Assembly: GCA_023250035.1 (NCBI GenBank)
Contig: JAHFBK010000007.1
Coordinates: 1 to 35,198, forward strand
Source of the DNA: Candidatus Dadabacteria bacterium
GTDB taxonomy: Bacteria > Desulfobacterota_D > UBA1144 > Nemesobacterales > CSP1-2
DNA length: 35,198 bases
Reading direction: 5' to 3'
Part shown: piece by piece, positions 1-9,758 of the stretch
Numbering within the stretch: position 1 is the first letter of the stretch
Layout: each line of letters starts with the position of its first letter
Notes under the pieces: model-generated
The model's input: only the letters and a program-made list of their open reading frames with translations
Told to the model about the DNA's origin: nothing
Databases searched by the model: none
Made by a program: the position numbers and the translations under genes

Positions 1-381
1 GTAGAAGCGGAGAAGCTTTCAAAAAGTTCAGAGGAGCAGGACTCGGCTAAAAATAAATAGGGTCTGTTAATTAATATAGGATTAGTAAGCATTGCGGTTG
101 GTGTAATCACCTTTGTTTGGCCAGGTCTTACTGCACTAGCATTGCTTTATTTGATTGGGGCTTGGGCTATCGTGAGGGGCATCTTCGAGGGCGAGTGGTT
201 AATGATCATTGCCGGTATGGCTTCGGTGCTTTTCGGGGTGATCATGGTGCTTTGGTCAGGAGCCGGCGCACTCGCTGTTCTCTGGTTGATCGGAATCTTT
301 GCGATTATCTTCGGTGTGCTAATGATCATCCTCGCATTCAAGCTACGCGGGCTTAAGAAGCGCGTGGAGCAGGCAGCCTGA
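1..381 (+). pseudogene. HdeD family membrane protein, 5'-truncated by window and broken by an in-frame TAG
   Basis: Frame 1 is open from base 1 to a TAG at 58-60, then continues in the same frame to the TGA at 379-381. The part after the stop reads like the second and third membrane hairpins of HdeD (DUF308) proteins, with FVWPG and [10 protein letters not shown], then a final LRGLKKR tail. HdeD proteins are inner-membrane proteins of about 190 residues linked to acid and envelope stress. The TAG falls where relatives often have Trp just before the hairpin, so a TGG-to-TAG change is likely. The usual loop between GIFE and GEW also looks about ten residues short. No credible start with a ribosome site exists downstream of the stop; the ATG at 142 (ORF track) lies inside a membrane segment. 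An intact paralogue lies at 4640. Alternatively bases 1-60 are the tail of another gene and the rest an HdeD fragment. Confidence 0.6.
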
Positions 382-654
382 TAAATTTAGAATAATGCAA
401 ATATAACTCGGGCTAGAAATAAGGGTAAGACTTAAGGAGAGAGGCAAGCCGGCTGACGATGCATAGAAGAATAGCTTATTACTAACGCTCGATGTGTCGA
501 TCGGTTTCTAGTGTGTGTTAGCACGGAGAATTACAAAAATTTGCCTCTGGTGATTGACTTGTTAATTAAGCTGCTTTACATTGAATTCAACGTCATATCA
601 AATCCCGGCCCATGAGAGGGGAACTTTCCTCAATGGCTTCGGGGAGGAGGTAAC

Positions 655-1945
655 ATGAACAAAACATATAAACCCTATATGCGTATGTTGAGTTGGTTGA
701 TGCTCTTTTTTCTTATAGCTCCAGTTAGTGTAATGTCTCAGGATACTGGGGAAACATCTCCGTCTACAAAGTTCTCGAAAGAAGAACTTACTCAGATGCT
801 TGCGCCAATAGCCCTTTATCCTGATTCACTCGTGGCCCAAATCCTGATGGCATCAACCTACCCGCTTGAGGTCGTGGAGGCTGACCGATGGGGTTAAGCA
901 GAACCCGAACCTGAAGGGAGACGCCTTAAACGAAGCCCTCAAAGACAAAAGCTGGGATGTAAGCGTGAAGTCACTCTGTCATTTCCCTGATGTCCTGTCC
1001 GCGATGAGTAAGAACCTCGACCAGACATCAAAACTTGGAGACGCCGTTCTAAGTCAGCAGCAAGATGTCATGGATACGATCCAGGAACTTCGCGCTAAGG
1101 CTCAAGCTCAGGGTAATCTGAAGACAACGGAGCAGCAGAAGGTGATTGTCGATCCTGCCGACCCCCAGGTCATCGTGATCGAGCCTGCCAACCCCCAGGT
1201 CATCTATGTTCCTTCGTACAATCCTGCGGTGGTTTACGGTTCATGGGCGTACCCCGCTTATCCACCCTATGCACCCTGGTACTACCCTGCCGGGGCTGCT
1301 CTGGTCGGAGGGGCTATCGGATTCGGAGTCGGTTATGCCGTAGGGGCATCCGTAGGTTCATGGTCCAATTGCAACTGGGGACGCGGTGATATTGATGTGG
1401 ACATAAACAGGACGAATAATTTCAACAGGGTTAATATCAACAACAAGGTCGGTAACCAAAATTGGCGACATAACGTGGATCATAGAAGGGGAGTTGCATA
1501 CCGGGACAACACCACGAGCCAGCGCTTCGGGCAGTCCCCCAAGAGGTCTTTGGAGTCCAGGCAAGCCCGCGGGTACGGAGACCTCGGCTCTAAAAGGCAG
1601 GGCCTCGAACAGGGTAAATTAGGACAGGGTGTGAGCCGTGAGGGTAGCATGAAGGGCGTCGGCGAAAGGCAGGGGCTTCAACAGGGAAAATTAAAACAGG
1701 GTGGAAGCCGAGAGAGCGCCTTTAAGGGTAGTATCAGCGGTGGAGGTCGTGAGAGCACCTTAAAGAGCACGGGCAGTAGAGGTCGTGATAGTGCATTCAG
1801 CGGTATCGGCAATGGGAAAAGCACGCGTATGGCAAGTAATCGCGGTAGTTCCAGCCGCAGTGAAAGCCTCAAAAGTGGATCTCGTGGTGGAGGTGGAACC
1901 CGTGGAGGCGGTGGCTCCCGCGGCGGGGGCGGCCGTCGCAGGTAA
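655..1945 (+). pseudogene. DUF3300 exported protein, frameshifted at a G run
   Basis: The gene starts at ATG 655 behind a strong GGGGAGGAGG site and encodes an N-terminal signal sequence (residues 1-28) followed by the DUF3300 hallmark LAPIALYPDSLVAQILMAST. After VVEADRW the frame ends at TAA 895-897, but the family continues seamlessly in frame 2 from base 893 (VKQNPNLKGDAL, then FPDVLSAMSKNLDQTSKLGD and PANPQVIYVPSYNP). One extra G in the GGGG at 890-893 explains the shift; the 866 start of the track is therefore artificial. The rejoined protein would be about 430 residues, with a glycine-rich hydrophobic patch near the middle and an Arg/Gly/Ser-rich low-complexity tail ending in GGGG repeats. 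DUF3300 has no established function; it commonly lies beside DUF2950, as here. It may be a true frameshift or a homopolymer sequencing error. Confidence 0.85.
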
Positions 1946-2043
1946 TGAACAAGATACGTCGTCGAAATGCGACAGGCTTTCGTAATTGCACAAACCAAAA
2001 CTAAAGGAATTCACGTCTGATACCTTTGTAATGGAGGAAAAAA

Positions 2044-3003
2044 ATGTTTAACACAAAAAATAGAAATAGTTATTCACTCTGGCGTACAGTTTTAAATATG
2101 TTGATCGTTGTCATCATGATGGCGTTCGCAATCTATACTCATGCAAACGCTGGTGACATAAAGCAGAAGAGCTACGCTTCTCCTGAAGAAGCTGTCAAGG
2201 CTCTTATTGACGCAGTTAAGGCTGATAATAATCAGGAGCTTTTAGCCATTTTTGGTCCCGAAGGTAAGGAGATGATCTCTTCGGGTGATGAGGTAGCCGA
2301 CAAGAAGGCTCGCGAAAAATTCCTCAGTGACTACGAGGAAAAGAACAAACTCGAAAAAGAAACACCGGACAAAGTAGTTCTCGATACTGGCTCAGAGGAT
2401 TGGCCTTTTCCGATACCGATAGTAAAGAAGGGTGAGACTTGGGTTTTTGATACTAAGGCTGGAAAGGATGAGATACTGAACCGAAGGATAGGCAGAAACG
2501 AGCTAGACACAATCGAGGTGATGCATGCGTATGTTGATGCTCAGCGCGAATATGTGAGCAAGGACCGTGATGGTAATGGAGATATAGAATTTGCCCAGAA
2601 GATTATCAGCACGGAAGGCAAGCATGATGGTCTCTACTGGAAAGCGAAAGAGGGTGAGGAGGAGAGCCCCTTTGGCCCGCTAATCGCTGAGGCCACAAAG
2701 GGGGGATACACCAGCAAAACCTCACCCTACCACGGATATTACTATAAGATTCTGAAAGAGCAAGGAAAGAATGCTCAGGGTGGCCAGTATGTTTACGTTG
2801 TAAATGGCAAAATGATTCTTGGTTTTGCCCTCCTCGCATATCCTGCCTCGTATGGCTCCTCTGGAATTATGACCTTTCTAATAAATCAGGACGATGTGGT
2901 ATACCAGAAGGACCTCGGAAAGAATACTGCGAAAATAGCGGAGTCAATAACCAGGTATAATCCAGACAAAACCTGGACTAAGGTAGAAGAGCCCGAACAA
3001 TAG
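2044..3003 (+). CDS. DUF2950 family exported protein
   Basis: A 319-residue protein with a hydrophobic signal segment at about residues 18-37 (ending HANAGD), so it is probably periplasmic. The body matches DUF2950: an early SPEEAVKALIDAVKADN segment, then FGPEGKEMISSGDEVADKK, a WPFPIPIVKKG stretch, NELDTIEVMHAYVDAQREY in the centre, and HGYYYKILKEQGKNAQGG plus ASYGSSGIMTFLINQ near the end. The molecular role is unknown; the family is usually paired with DUF3300, the gene immediately upstream. The start ATG follows GGAGGAAAAAA. The gene is intact, unlike its upstream partner, from which it is separated by about 100 bases. Confidence 0.85.
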   Translation: MFNTKNRNSYSLWRTVLNMLIVVIMMAFAIYTHANAGDIKQKSYASPEEAVKALIDAVKADNNQELLAIFGPEGKEMISSGDEVADKKAREKFLSDYEEKNKLEKETPDKVVLDTGSEDWPFPIPIVKKGETWVFDTKAGKDEILNRRIGRNELDTIEVMHAYVDAQREYVSKDRDGNGDIEFAQKIISTEGKHDGLYWKAKEGEEESPFGPLIAEATKGGYTSKTSPYHGYYYKILKEQGKNAQGGQYVYVVNGKMILGFALLAYPASYGSSGIMTFLINQDDVVYQKDLGKNTAKIAESITRYNPDKTWTKVEEPEQ

Positions 3004-3249
3004 GCACTCTGAAGGTTGGTAGGAATGCGAAAAAGTTCGACTGCGTGAGGTAAACCGAGCAGTGGCGATTTCCGTCCAGAAACCATAACGAGGATAGGTT
3101 CACAATCATAGGTCTTCTATAAAATGTTGATCCAGCCAAAACTGGCGGTTTTGATTGGACGCCACGCCTCGTTCTTCAGCTCCTCTTCGCTTATTGATAA
3201 GAGCAAGCTTTTGGAAATTGGTTCAATTTAGTCATAAGGAGAGAAACAT

Positions 3250-4398
3250 ATGTCGTTAAAATTCAATAGTTTTATCACCCTAATCTTTGGAGGCATACCA
3301 TGCCGAACCTCGAGCATAGCATTTTATATTGGAATTGTTTTATTTATATTGAGCCTCTCAATTTGGTGGTGTGATATTACAGCTATGGCCGAGACTGAAT
3401 CTGGGATTCCACCACAGAAACTATTTCAATTTTTGAAAGAAGACATGAGGTTTTCTGAAGAAGAATTATCAACTATAAAACAAGGAAAGCTCATAACCAA
3501 GCTTATTGATGCTGATACGAAGGACGAAGTCTCTTATCTTAGTATCACACGTATAGACATTCCCAAAGTATTTTTCTTAACACACTACGGAAAAGACATT
3601 AACCCTATAGAAACCTTCTCTATTCTGGAAATGGGAAGGTTCGGAAATCCTCCAAAGCAAACAGAAATTCAGGATCTTCAACTAGACTCTAAAGACATAC
3701 AGGCTTTAAAAGACTGCAAAGTCGGTGAATGCGATATGAAAATATCCTCAAAGATGATGGAGAGCTTCAGCAATCAAATGGACTGGTCTCAACCGGACTA
3801 TGACGAACGCGCGAACAAGCTTTTCCAGCAGATACTATTCGCATACATCCAAGGTTATTTGTCTGGAGGCAATGCCGCCCTGATTGAATATGACGACCAG
3901 CGTCAACCCATTCGTCTTAGTGAGGAATTCAATGATATTCTCGAGGAGTTCCCATATATGTTCAAGTATTCACCAGAGTTCTACAAATATCTGGAGACTT
4001 TTCCGGATGGGAAGCCTTCAGGGGTTGGAAGCTATATCTACTGGTCAAAAGAGGACATAGGGGCGAACTATAATGTAGTGAGCCTCAACCATATTATCCT
4101 CCTCATACCAGATGATCCCACACTTAGCCCAACCATAGTCTCGAAACAGATCTACGCAGACCACTACTTCGAGGCTTCACTTAGATTGACAACGGCTGTG
4201 GAAAACCCAGAAACTGCTACTTCAAGCATGTACTTCTTGCATCTTAATCGATCAAGGATTGACGCCCTTAGACGGAATGGATTTCTTACCGGGACAATAA
4301 GGAGCAGAATTCAAAGTGGATTAATTAATTCGATGAGTCAGAGAATGAAGGCTATCAAGGAAAAGTTAGAAGCCTTATATCAAGTGGAGATAAGATAA
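3250..4398 (+). CDS. Hypothetical exported or membrane-anchored protein
   Basis: I do not recognise a named family. The 382-residue product starts at an ATG behind AAGGAGAG. Residues about 24-46 form one hydrophobic segment (IAFYIGIVLFILSLSIWWC) followed by a small-residue stretch, so it is either a long signal peptide or an N-terminal anchor. The rest is soluble and acidic, rich in charged helices: an FLKEDMRFSEEEL segment at the start, a central DWSQPDYDERANKLFQQ helix, an aromatic run PYMFKYSPEFYKYLETFP, then SKQIYADHYFEASLRLTTA and a basic C-terminal helix (RMKAIKEKLEALY). Codon use resembles its AT-richer neighbours. It lies between DUF2950 and HdeD on the same strand but about 240 bases from each, so it probably has its own transcript start. 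Location in the cell envelope is an inference from the hydrophobic segment and context. Confidence 0.7.
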   Translation: MSLKFNSFITLIFGGIPCRTSSIAFYIGIVLFILSLSIWWCDITAMAETESGIPPQKLFQFLKEDMRFSEEELSTIKQGKLITKLIDADTKDEVSYLSITRIDIPKVFFLTHYGKDINPIETFSILEMGRFGNPPKQTEIQDLQLDSKDIQALKDCKVGECDMKISSKMMESFSNQMDWSQPDYDERANKLFQQILFAYIQGYLSGGNAALIEYDDQRQPIRLSEEFNDILEEFPYMFKYSPEFYKYLETFPDGKPSGVGSYIYWSKEDIGANYNVVSLNHIILLIPDDPTLSPTIVSKQIYADHYFEASLRLTTAVENPETATSSMYFLHLNRSRIDALRRNGFLTGTIRSRIQSGLINSMSQRMKAIKEKLEALYQVEIR

Positions 4399-4639
4399 GG
4401 TTTGATAAATGCATAGTTTTGATGCGGCAAGAATGGAAGGCAGGAAGCTAAGGATACCTGGGTTTTATTCTGGCAGTAATCGTATACAAATCTGGCAGGG
4501 CAACTTCGCGTTTCGAGGATCTGAAACTGAAGAGAGGTAGGTATGCCACGTAAATCTTAGCTGGCTGAAAACACTCTGAGTGGAAATGAAAATCTCACCA
4601 CCGCTGTGAAATAGAATTGAGAAACAGAGGAGAAACTCA

Positions 4640-5272
4640 ATGAATAATACTCAAAAGGATCAAAAACAAGAGAGCCTTAGATCATTTACTGCTGGCTTGC
4701 AGAGCCTGGTTAGCGGCAAGCTCGGCGACATCTGGTGGTTCTTCATGCTACGTGGCGTGTTGGCCGGTGTGTTGGGTATCTGCGCTCTGATCTGGCCAAC
4801 TATCAGTCTGGGAGTTCTGACAGTTCTGGTCGGTATCTACTGTATGGCGGACGGTCTGGCCGGACTGGTGGGAGCGATACGGTCTACTAAGCGAAGTACT
4901 TACCTGCTTCAGGCTCTCATTAGCCTCGTCGCCGGCGCAGTCCTCGTCTTTGGGCCCAGGGAATCCATCAGGACATTGCTCATGGTTTTCGGTGCGTGGG
5001 CACTCTTTACCGGGGTCAGCCAGATCATTGCGGCTCGCCGGACGGATGACGATGTCACCGACCGGGGCCTAATGACTACCGTCGGCGGAATTACAGCAGT
5101 GGTCGGCCTGGTACTGCTTGTCTGGCCAGGGGCCGGTATCGTAACCATCTCCTGGGTTATTGCTGTCGCGTTACTGCTGTTAGCAGGGCTTTTGATATTC
5201 CTGGCGATACGGCTCAAGCGGTTCAAGGCACGTGTGGACAAACTCACCGTTTCCAAACCCAACCCAAGATAA
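4640..5272 (+). CDS. HdeD family (DUF308) membrane protein
   Basis: A 210-residue integral membrane protein with six predicted segments in three hairpins, after a 30-residue polar N-terminal tail (MNNTQKDQKQE). Each hairpin carries the family's repeating pattern of a Gly-rich segment ending in WP or GP (ALIWPTISLG, LVFGPRESI, LVWPGAGIV). It closes with a basic cytoplasmic tail (IRLKRFKARVDK). In enterobacteria HdeD contributes to acid resistance at high cell density; in other phyla the family's role is unknown. ATG 4640 follows AGAGGAGAAA. It is the intact counterpart of the fragment at 1-381 and is followed after only 12 bases by the META lipoprotein, with which it probably forms an operon. 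Confidence 0.85.
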   Translation: MNNTQKDQKQESLRSFTAGLQSLVSGKLGDIWWFFMLRGVLAGVLGICALIWPTISLGVLTVLVGIYCMADGLAGLVGAIRSTKRSTYLLQALISLVAGAVLVFGPRESIRTLLMVFGAWALFTGVSQIIAARRTDDDVTDRGLMTTVGGITAVVGLVLLVWPGAGIVTISWVIAVALLLLAGLLIFLAIRLKRFKARVDKLTVSKPNPR

Positions 5273-5284
5273 GGTGTGAATGAC

Positions 5285-5749
5285 ATGAAATCATTAACTA
5301 TTATAACCGTGATCATGATACTATCTCTGCTTGCCTGCCAGCAAGATAAAGGTGAGAAAAGTAGTACCGCTTCCAAGCCTCAGGCCAAACCTGTAGAGAA
5401 AATCCTTTCCGGGACAGTCTGGCTATTGGAAGACATCGCAGGGCGGGGCGTGATCGACAACGCGCAGGCGACGATCCGTTTCGAGGCGGATGGACGCGTA
5501 TCCGGCAGAACGGGTTGCAATCGTTTCAATGGCACGGCCACGATCGAGGGGAACAAAGTTACGTTCGGCCCGCTGGCGACGACGCGACGCGCCTGCGTAC
5601 CCGCTTTGATGGATCAGGAAAAGCGGTTCCTCAAAGCGGTGGGTGAAGTCCGCAGTTTCACAGTGGATGAAAACGGGTTGCTCCACCTCAAGGATGCGAA
5701 TTCCGAGACTCTCTTGCGGCTCTCACGTTTGGAGGACCATAACCAATAA
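5285..5749 (+). CDS. META domain lipoprotein (HslJ-like)
   Basis: The product has a lipoprotein signal peptide: basic start, hydrophobic run, and lipobox LLAC, giving a mature lipidated Cys near residue 18. After a short Lys/Ser-rich linker comes one META domain: SGTVWLLEDI, FEADGRVSGRTGCNRFNG, then FGPLATTRRACVPALMDQE, all hallmark positions of the HslJ/META fold. The domain occurs in HslJ and other periplasmic stress proteins of unclear function. The track starts at GTG 5276, but ATG 5285 has the better-spaced AAGGTG site (5271-5276), so I choose 5285, giving 154 residues. It lies 12 bases after hdeD and likely shares its mRNA. GC content is higher than in genes upstream. Confidence 0.8.
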   Translation: MKSLTIITVIMILSLLACQQDKGEKSSTASKPQAKPVEKILSGTVWLLEDIAGRGVIDNAQATIRFEADGRVSGRTGCNRFNGTATIEGNKVTFGPLATTRRACVPALMDQEKRFLKAVGEVRSFTVDENGLLHLKDANSETLLRLSRLEDHNQ

Positions 5750-5837
5750 CTAAAGGAAAAAATGACATGAACCCAAACTGCACCCTTTTGGTGAACCCGT
5801 TTAATCTTAGCAAGAAACACATAGGAGGGAAGTCATT

Positions 5838-6638
5838 ATGGACATTCCAATTTTCTATCAGATGCCATACTGGGTCAATGGGCTGCTTTTTATTGTGGTA
5901 CTGCTCGGGGCGCTGGAGGCCTGCTATCGAATCGGCCGTTGGCGAGTGAGGACAACCGGCGAGTCTGGCAGGAAGGACGAAGGGGATCTCGTTCTGGCGT
6001 CGATGTACACCCTGCTGGGTCTTGTGCTGGCGTTCACTTACGCCTTCACGTTGAGCCGCGCCGACCTGCGCAAACAGGCTGTGATAGATGAAGCGAACGC
6101 CATCGGAACGGCGTTTCTCCGGGCCGGGATGGCCCCGGAATCGGTACGGACCGAGCTGCGAACACTGCTCCTCGACTACGCCAGGACCCGTGTGGTCACG
6201 GTCGAGAATGCCGGGAGTATGGATCGATTCCGCAAGACTCATGCACGGACATTGCAGATTCAGTCCAAAATCTGGCCCGCCACCGAGCGGATGGTGAAGG
6301 CCATGCCCGCCGGGCCGGTTGAGGTTTCGATCGTCCAGTCGATCAACCAGGTTCTCGACATTCACACCAAGCGCCTCGCCGTGTCCTTCGATCGGCTGCC
6401 TGGAATCGTGTTACTAATGCTGGTGTTCATAGCCGGGGCATCACTGGCAATAACCGGTTACAACGCTGGGCTTTCCGGACGCCTGGACCGCTGGCGTCTC
6501 ACATCACTCACACTTGTCCTTGCTGTTGTCATGCTGGTGATCATAGACTTTGACCGCCCAATCCGCGGATTTGTCCAGGTAAGCCAGCAAAGCCTGGGGA
6601 ATGTAATCAGAGACATGGAGGCTACGCTAAATGAATGA
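5838..6638 (+). CDS. DUF4239 (bestrophin-like domain) membrane protein
   Basis: A 266-residue protein with two N-terminal membrane segments (about residues 12-30 and 53-72, the second with MYTLLGLVLAFTYAFTLS) and two C-terminal ones (about 187-205 and 217-236), separated by a long soluble helical region containing DEANAIGTAFLRAG and LDYARTRV. This layout and the EANAIGTA motif match the DUF4239 or bestrophin-like family, whose transport role is unproven in bacteria. The start at ATG 5838 follows ATAGGAGGGAAG. It sits about 90 bases after the META lipoprotein; the intervening ATG 5767 ORF is a shadow in another frame. High GC suggests the same origin as the arylsulfatase further on. Confidence 0.75.
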   Translation: MDIPIFYQMPYWVNGLLFIVVLLGALEACYRIGRWRVRTTGESGRKDEGDLVLASMYTLLGLVLAFTYAFTLSRADLRKQAVIDEANAIGTAFLRAGMAPESVRTELRTLLLDYARTRVVTVENAGSMDRFRKTHARTLQIQSKIWPATERMVKAMPAGPVEVSIVQSINQVLDIHTKRLAVSFDRLPGIVLLMLVFIAGASLAITGYNAGLSGRLDRWRLTSLTLVLAVVMLVIIDFDRPIRGFVQVSQQSLGNVIRDMEATLNE

Positions 6639-6809
6639 TGCACCACAGGTAAGGCGGAAGAAACCCTCGGGGAAGGGAAGATAGCTAATAAAGAAAATAA
6701 TATAGAATGAATGACGAAATGTTTATTAAACTATCGAACCGCTGTTTCACTACACTAAAGGTAATGGAAAATTAGAAAGAAAGAAACAAAATTAAGGAGA
6801 TAATCGAAA

Positions 6810-9524
6810 ATGGAGCAGGAAAAAGTAAGGTTAAGAGAATGTAAGGAAAAAAATATCCCATGGAAGAAGTGGGGTCCTTATCTTAGTGAGAGGCAGTGGG
6901 GAACTGTGAGGGAGGACTACAGCGAATTCGGTACTGCCTGGGACTACTTTCCTCACGACCATGCGCGCTCTCGAGCCTATCGCTGGGGCGAAGACGGCCT
7001 TGCTGGTTTCTCCGACGATAAACAGTGGCTGTGCTTCGCGATTGCCTTGTGGAACGGAAAAGACCCAATCCTCAAAGAGCGCCTTTTCGGACTGACCAAT
7101 AGCGAGGGCAATCATGGCGAGGATGTCAAGGAGTGCTATTTTTATCTTGACAGCGCTCCGACTCACTCCTACATGAAATATCTATACAAGTATCCTCAGT
7201 CAGCATACCCTTACTCAGACCTCGTCGAGACTAACAGACGCCGGAGCAGGTATGAGCTTGAATACGAATTGATTGACACAGGAGTGTTTGATGAGGACCG
7301 CTACTTTGATGTTTTTGTCGAATACGCCAAAGAATCACCAGAAGATATTCTTATCAAAATAAGTCTTTGCAATCGCGGCTCTGAGTCCGCAACGCTTCAC
7401 CTACTTCCGACCCTTTGGTTGAGAAATACGTGGTCATGGGGTGACAATTTGCCTAAGCCGGCGCTGAAACAGGTGCAAAGTAAAAAAAACATGAGTGTGG
7501 TTGAGGCTTCTCATGAGGCTCTTGGAAAGCGATACCTCTACTGCGAAGGGGATGTGCCGCTGCTTTTTACTGACAATGAAACCAACACGGAACGAATTTT
7601 CGGAGACCCTAACTCGAGTCCTTACGTCAAGGATGGGATAAACAACTATATCGTGCATGGTCGGAAACAAGCGGTTAATCCTGATAGGGTAGGTACTAAG
7701 GTATCAGCGCATTATATTCTAGATGTGGGTGGAGGGGAAACTAAGGTGATCCGGCTCCGTCTCAATGACAACCCTCCTTCCTCAGCGAGAGGCAATCCAT
7801 TTGGAAACCACTTTGATGAATTATTTCGATCTCGTCAACGTGAAGCGGACGAGTTTTATGATTCAATTACTCCTCCATCAGTCGGCGAGGATGCACGTAG
7901 AGTAATGCGACAGGCTCTGGCGGGCATGTTATGGTCAAAGCAGTACTATCACCTCGACCTTGATAAATGGCTTGAAGAACACGGCGCAAACCCTATGAAA
8001 ATAAAACCGCGACTTAACGTCAGGAACAGGGATTGGTTTCACATGGTGAACGATGACGTCATCTCAATGCCTGACAAGTGGGAATACCCATGGTATGCCG
8101 CATGGGATTTGGGATTTCATACGATTGCGCTTGACATGGTAGACATAGATTTCGCTAAGGAGCAACTCGAATTAATGCTACGTGAGGTTTATCTTCATCC
8201 CAATGGCCAGATTCCCGCCTATGAGTGGAACTTTAGTGATGTCAACCCCCCAGTTCACGCCTTTGCATCTTTGTTCCTTTATCATACTGAGAAGCAGCTT
8301 TACGGTAAGGGTGACATTGCGTTTCTAAAAAACATCTTTGGGAAGCTCATGTTGAACTTTACCTGGTGGGTAAATCGCAAGGATCGAACCGGTAGGAACA
8401 TTTTTGAAGGGGGTTTCCTTGGCTTAGACAACATCGGTGTTTTTGATCGTAGCGCTCCACTACCAACCGGTGGTTTTCTAGAGCAGGCGGATGGGACCGC
8501 CTGGATGGCGATATTTTGCCAGAACATGCTTGAGATTGCTTTGGAGTTGGCTTTGCATGATCCGATCTTCGAAGAGATGGCTTTGAAGTTCGTTGAGCAC
8601 TTCCTGTGGATCGCCTCTGCTATGGATCGAATCGGAGAGCAACACGATGAGATGTGGGATGAGGAAGACGGCTTCTTTTACGACCTTCTGCGATTCCCAG
8701 ATGGCAGTGCTACCCGCCTGAAGGTTCGCTCCCTGGTGGGATTACTTCCCATGTGTGCGACCACTTTTTATGATAAAGATGTTGTGGACAAATTTCCAAG
8801 GTTGAGGGAACGCGTCTCAAGGCGTATCCGTCGTATGCCAGAGCTTGTAGCTACAATTCATCCGCCTGATAAACTTGGTGTTGCTGGTCGGCATTTGCTT
8901 GCGATCCTCGATGAGAATAAGCTTAGGCGAGTGCTTTCGAGAATGCTAGATGAAAACGAGTTCCTGGGTGATTTCGGGATTCGCTCAATCTCTCGTTATC
9001 ATAAGGAACATCCCTACCTATTCCAGGTTCATGGTGAGGAATATAGGGTTGATTACATGCCTGCGGAATCCAATAGCGGTCTATTTGGCGGGAATTCAAA
9101 CTGGCGAGGTCCTGTCTGGTTTCCCACTAATGCGCTAATAATACGCGCGCTTCTCCACTTCTATAAATATTACGGGGATGATTTCATTGTGGAATGTCCA
9201 ACAGGTTCGGGGAAACAGATGAACCTTTACCAGGTCAGTGAGGAAATTGCCAACCGTCTCATTCGCATTTTTCTAAGGGATGAGCATGGGAGACGCCCCG
9301 TCCATGGCGCCACAAAAAAATTTGAAACAGACCCCCACTGGCGCGATTACATCCTTTTCTATGAGTACTTTCACGGAGACAACGGCGCAGGCATCGGGGC
9401 AAATCATCAAACGGGTTGGACTGGTCTTATTGCGAAGCTTATACAATTGTACGGATACATAACACCCAAACAGATTCTGGAGGGCGGAAGGGGCGCAGTA
9501 GTGGCGTATAAAAATAAAAAGTAA
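6810..9524 (+). CDS. GH63-type glucosidase (mannosyl-oligosaccharide glucosidase-like)
   Basis: A 904-residue protein without a signal peptide, hence probably cytoplasmic. The N-terminal part carries the family signature YLSERQWGTVREDYS and FSDDKQWLCFA, followed by a beta-sandwich-like region ending around residue 350. The C-terminal two-thirds look like the (alpha/alpha)6 barrel of clan GH-G: WEYPWYAAWDLGFH at about 425, NPPVHAFA at about 477, EGGFLGLDNIGVFDRS around 534-549 with a candidate acid Asp near 539, and NSNWRGPVWFP around 764. Family members hydrolyse alpha-glucosidic links; the natural bacterial substrate is uncertain, possibly trehalose-like or glucosylglycerate-like osmolytes or glycogen-derived oligosaccharides. 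The start follows AAGGAGATAATC. It stands alone as a transcription unit flanked by 170 and 230 bases. Confidence 0.85.
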   Translation: MEQEKVRLRECKEKNIPWKKWGPYLSERQWGTVREDYSEFGTAWDYFPHDHARSRAYRWGEDGLAGFSDDKQWLCFAIALWNGKDPILKERLFGLTNSEGNHGEDVKECYFYLDSAPTHSYMKYLYKYPQSAYPYSDLVETNRRRSRYELEYELIDTGVFDEDRYFDVFVEYAKESPEDILIKISLCNRGSESATLHLLPTLWLRNTWSWGDNLPKPALKQVQSKKNMSVVEASHEALGKRYLYCEGDVPLLFTDNETNTERIFGDPNSSPYVKDGINNYIVHGRKQAVNPDRVGTKVSAHYILDVGGGETKVIRLRLNDNPPSSARGNPFGNHFDELFRSRQREADEFYDSITPPSVGEDARRVMRQALAGMLWSKQYYHLDLDKWLEEHGANPMKIKPRLNVRNRDWFHMVNDDVISMPDKWEYPWYAAWDLGFHTIALDMVDIDFAKEQLELMLREVYLHPNGQIPAYEWNFSDVNPPVHAFASLFLYHTEKQLYGKGDIAFLKNIFGKLMLNFTWWVNRKDRTGRNIFEGGFLGLDNIGVFDRSAPLPTGGFLEQADGTAWMAIFCQNMLEIALELALHDPIFEEMALKFVEHFLWIASAMDRIGEQHDEMWDEEDGFFYDLLRFPDGSATRLKVRSLVGLLPMCATTFYDKDVVDKFPRLRERVSRRIRRMPELVATIHPPDKLGVAGRHLLAILDENKLRRVLSRMLDENEFLGDFGIRSISRYHKEHPYLFQVHGEEYRVDYMPAESNSGLFGGNSNWRGPVWFPTNALIIRALLHFYKYYGDDFIVECPTGSGKQMNLYQVSEEIANRLIRIFLRDEHGRRPVHGATKKFETDPHWRDYILFYEYFHGDNGAGIGANHQTGWTGLIAKLIQLYGYITPKQILEGGRGAVVAYKNKK

Positions 9525-9550
9525 CCAATAGTTCGTAATGACAGCGGAAA

Positions 9551-9589
9551 CCCTGCAGTAGGGCAGGTTTGAAACCTGCCCCTACAGGG
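9551..9589. repeat. Palindromic TA-GGGCAGGTTT/AAACCTGCCC-TA element after the glucosidase
   Basis: GGGCAGGTTT, one spacer base, AAACCTGCCC forms a ten-pair stem flanked by TA on both sides and by CCCTG..CAGGG further out. It lies 27 bases beyond the glucosidase stop and could act as a transcript end or mRNA stabiliser, although no T run follows. It belongs to the palindrome family described in the findings. Confidence 0.8.
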
Positions 9590-9758
9590 AATTATCAAGT
9601 TGAAAACAATAACCCACGAATTTGTTTGCATAGAATATGAGTTGCAAAATGGATTTAAATAGAATTATCATACTGTTGGAAGACCCGGATAAGGCTATTT
9701 CATTCATCATGAGGGACGGGAAGGATTACAGCAACACTTAGCAGTTTAAGGAGGTCCC

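Noticed and set aside
9649-9741. 30-residue ORF before the DUF502 gene
   Set aside because: No ribosome site, no homology I can see, and short enough to arise by chance.
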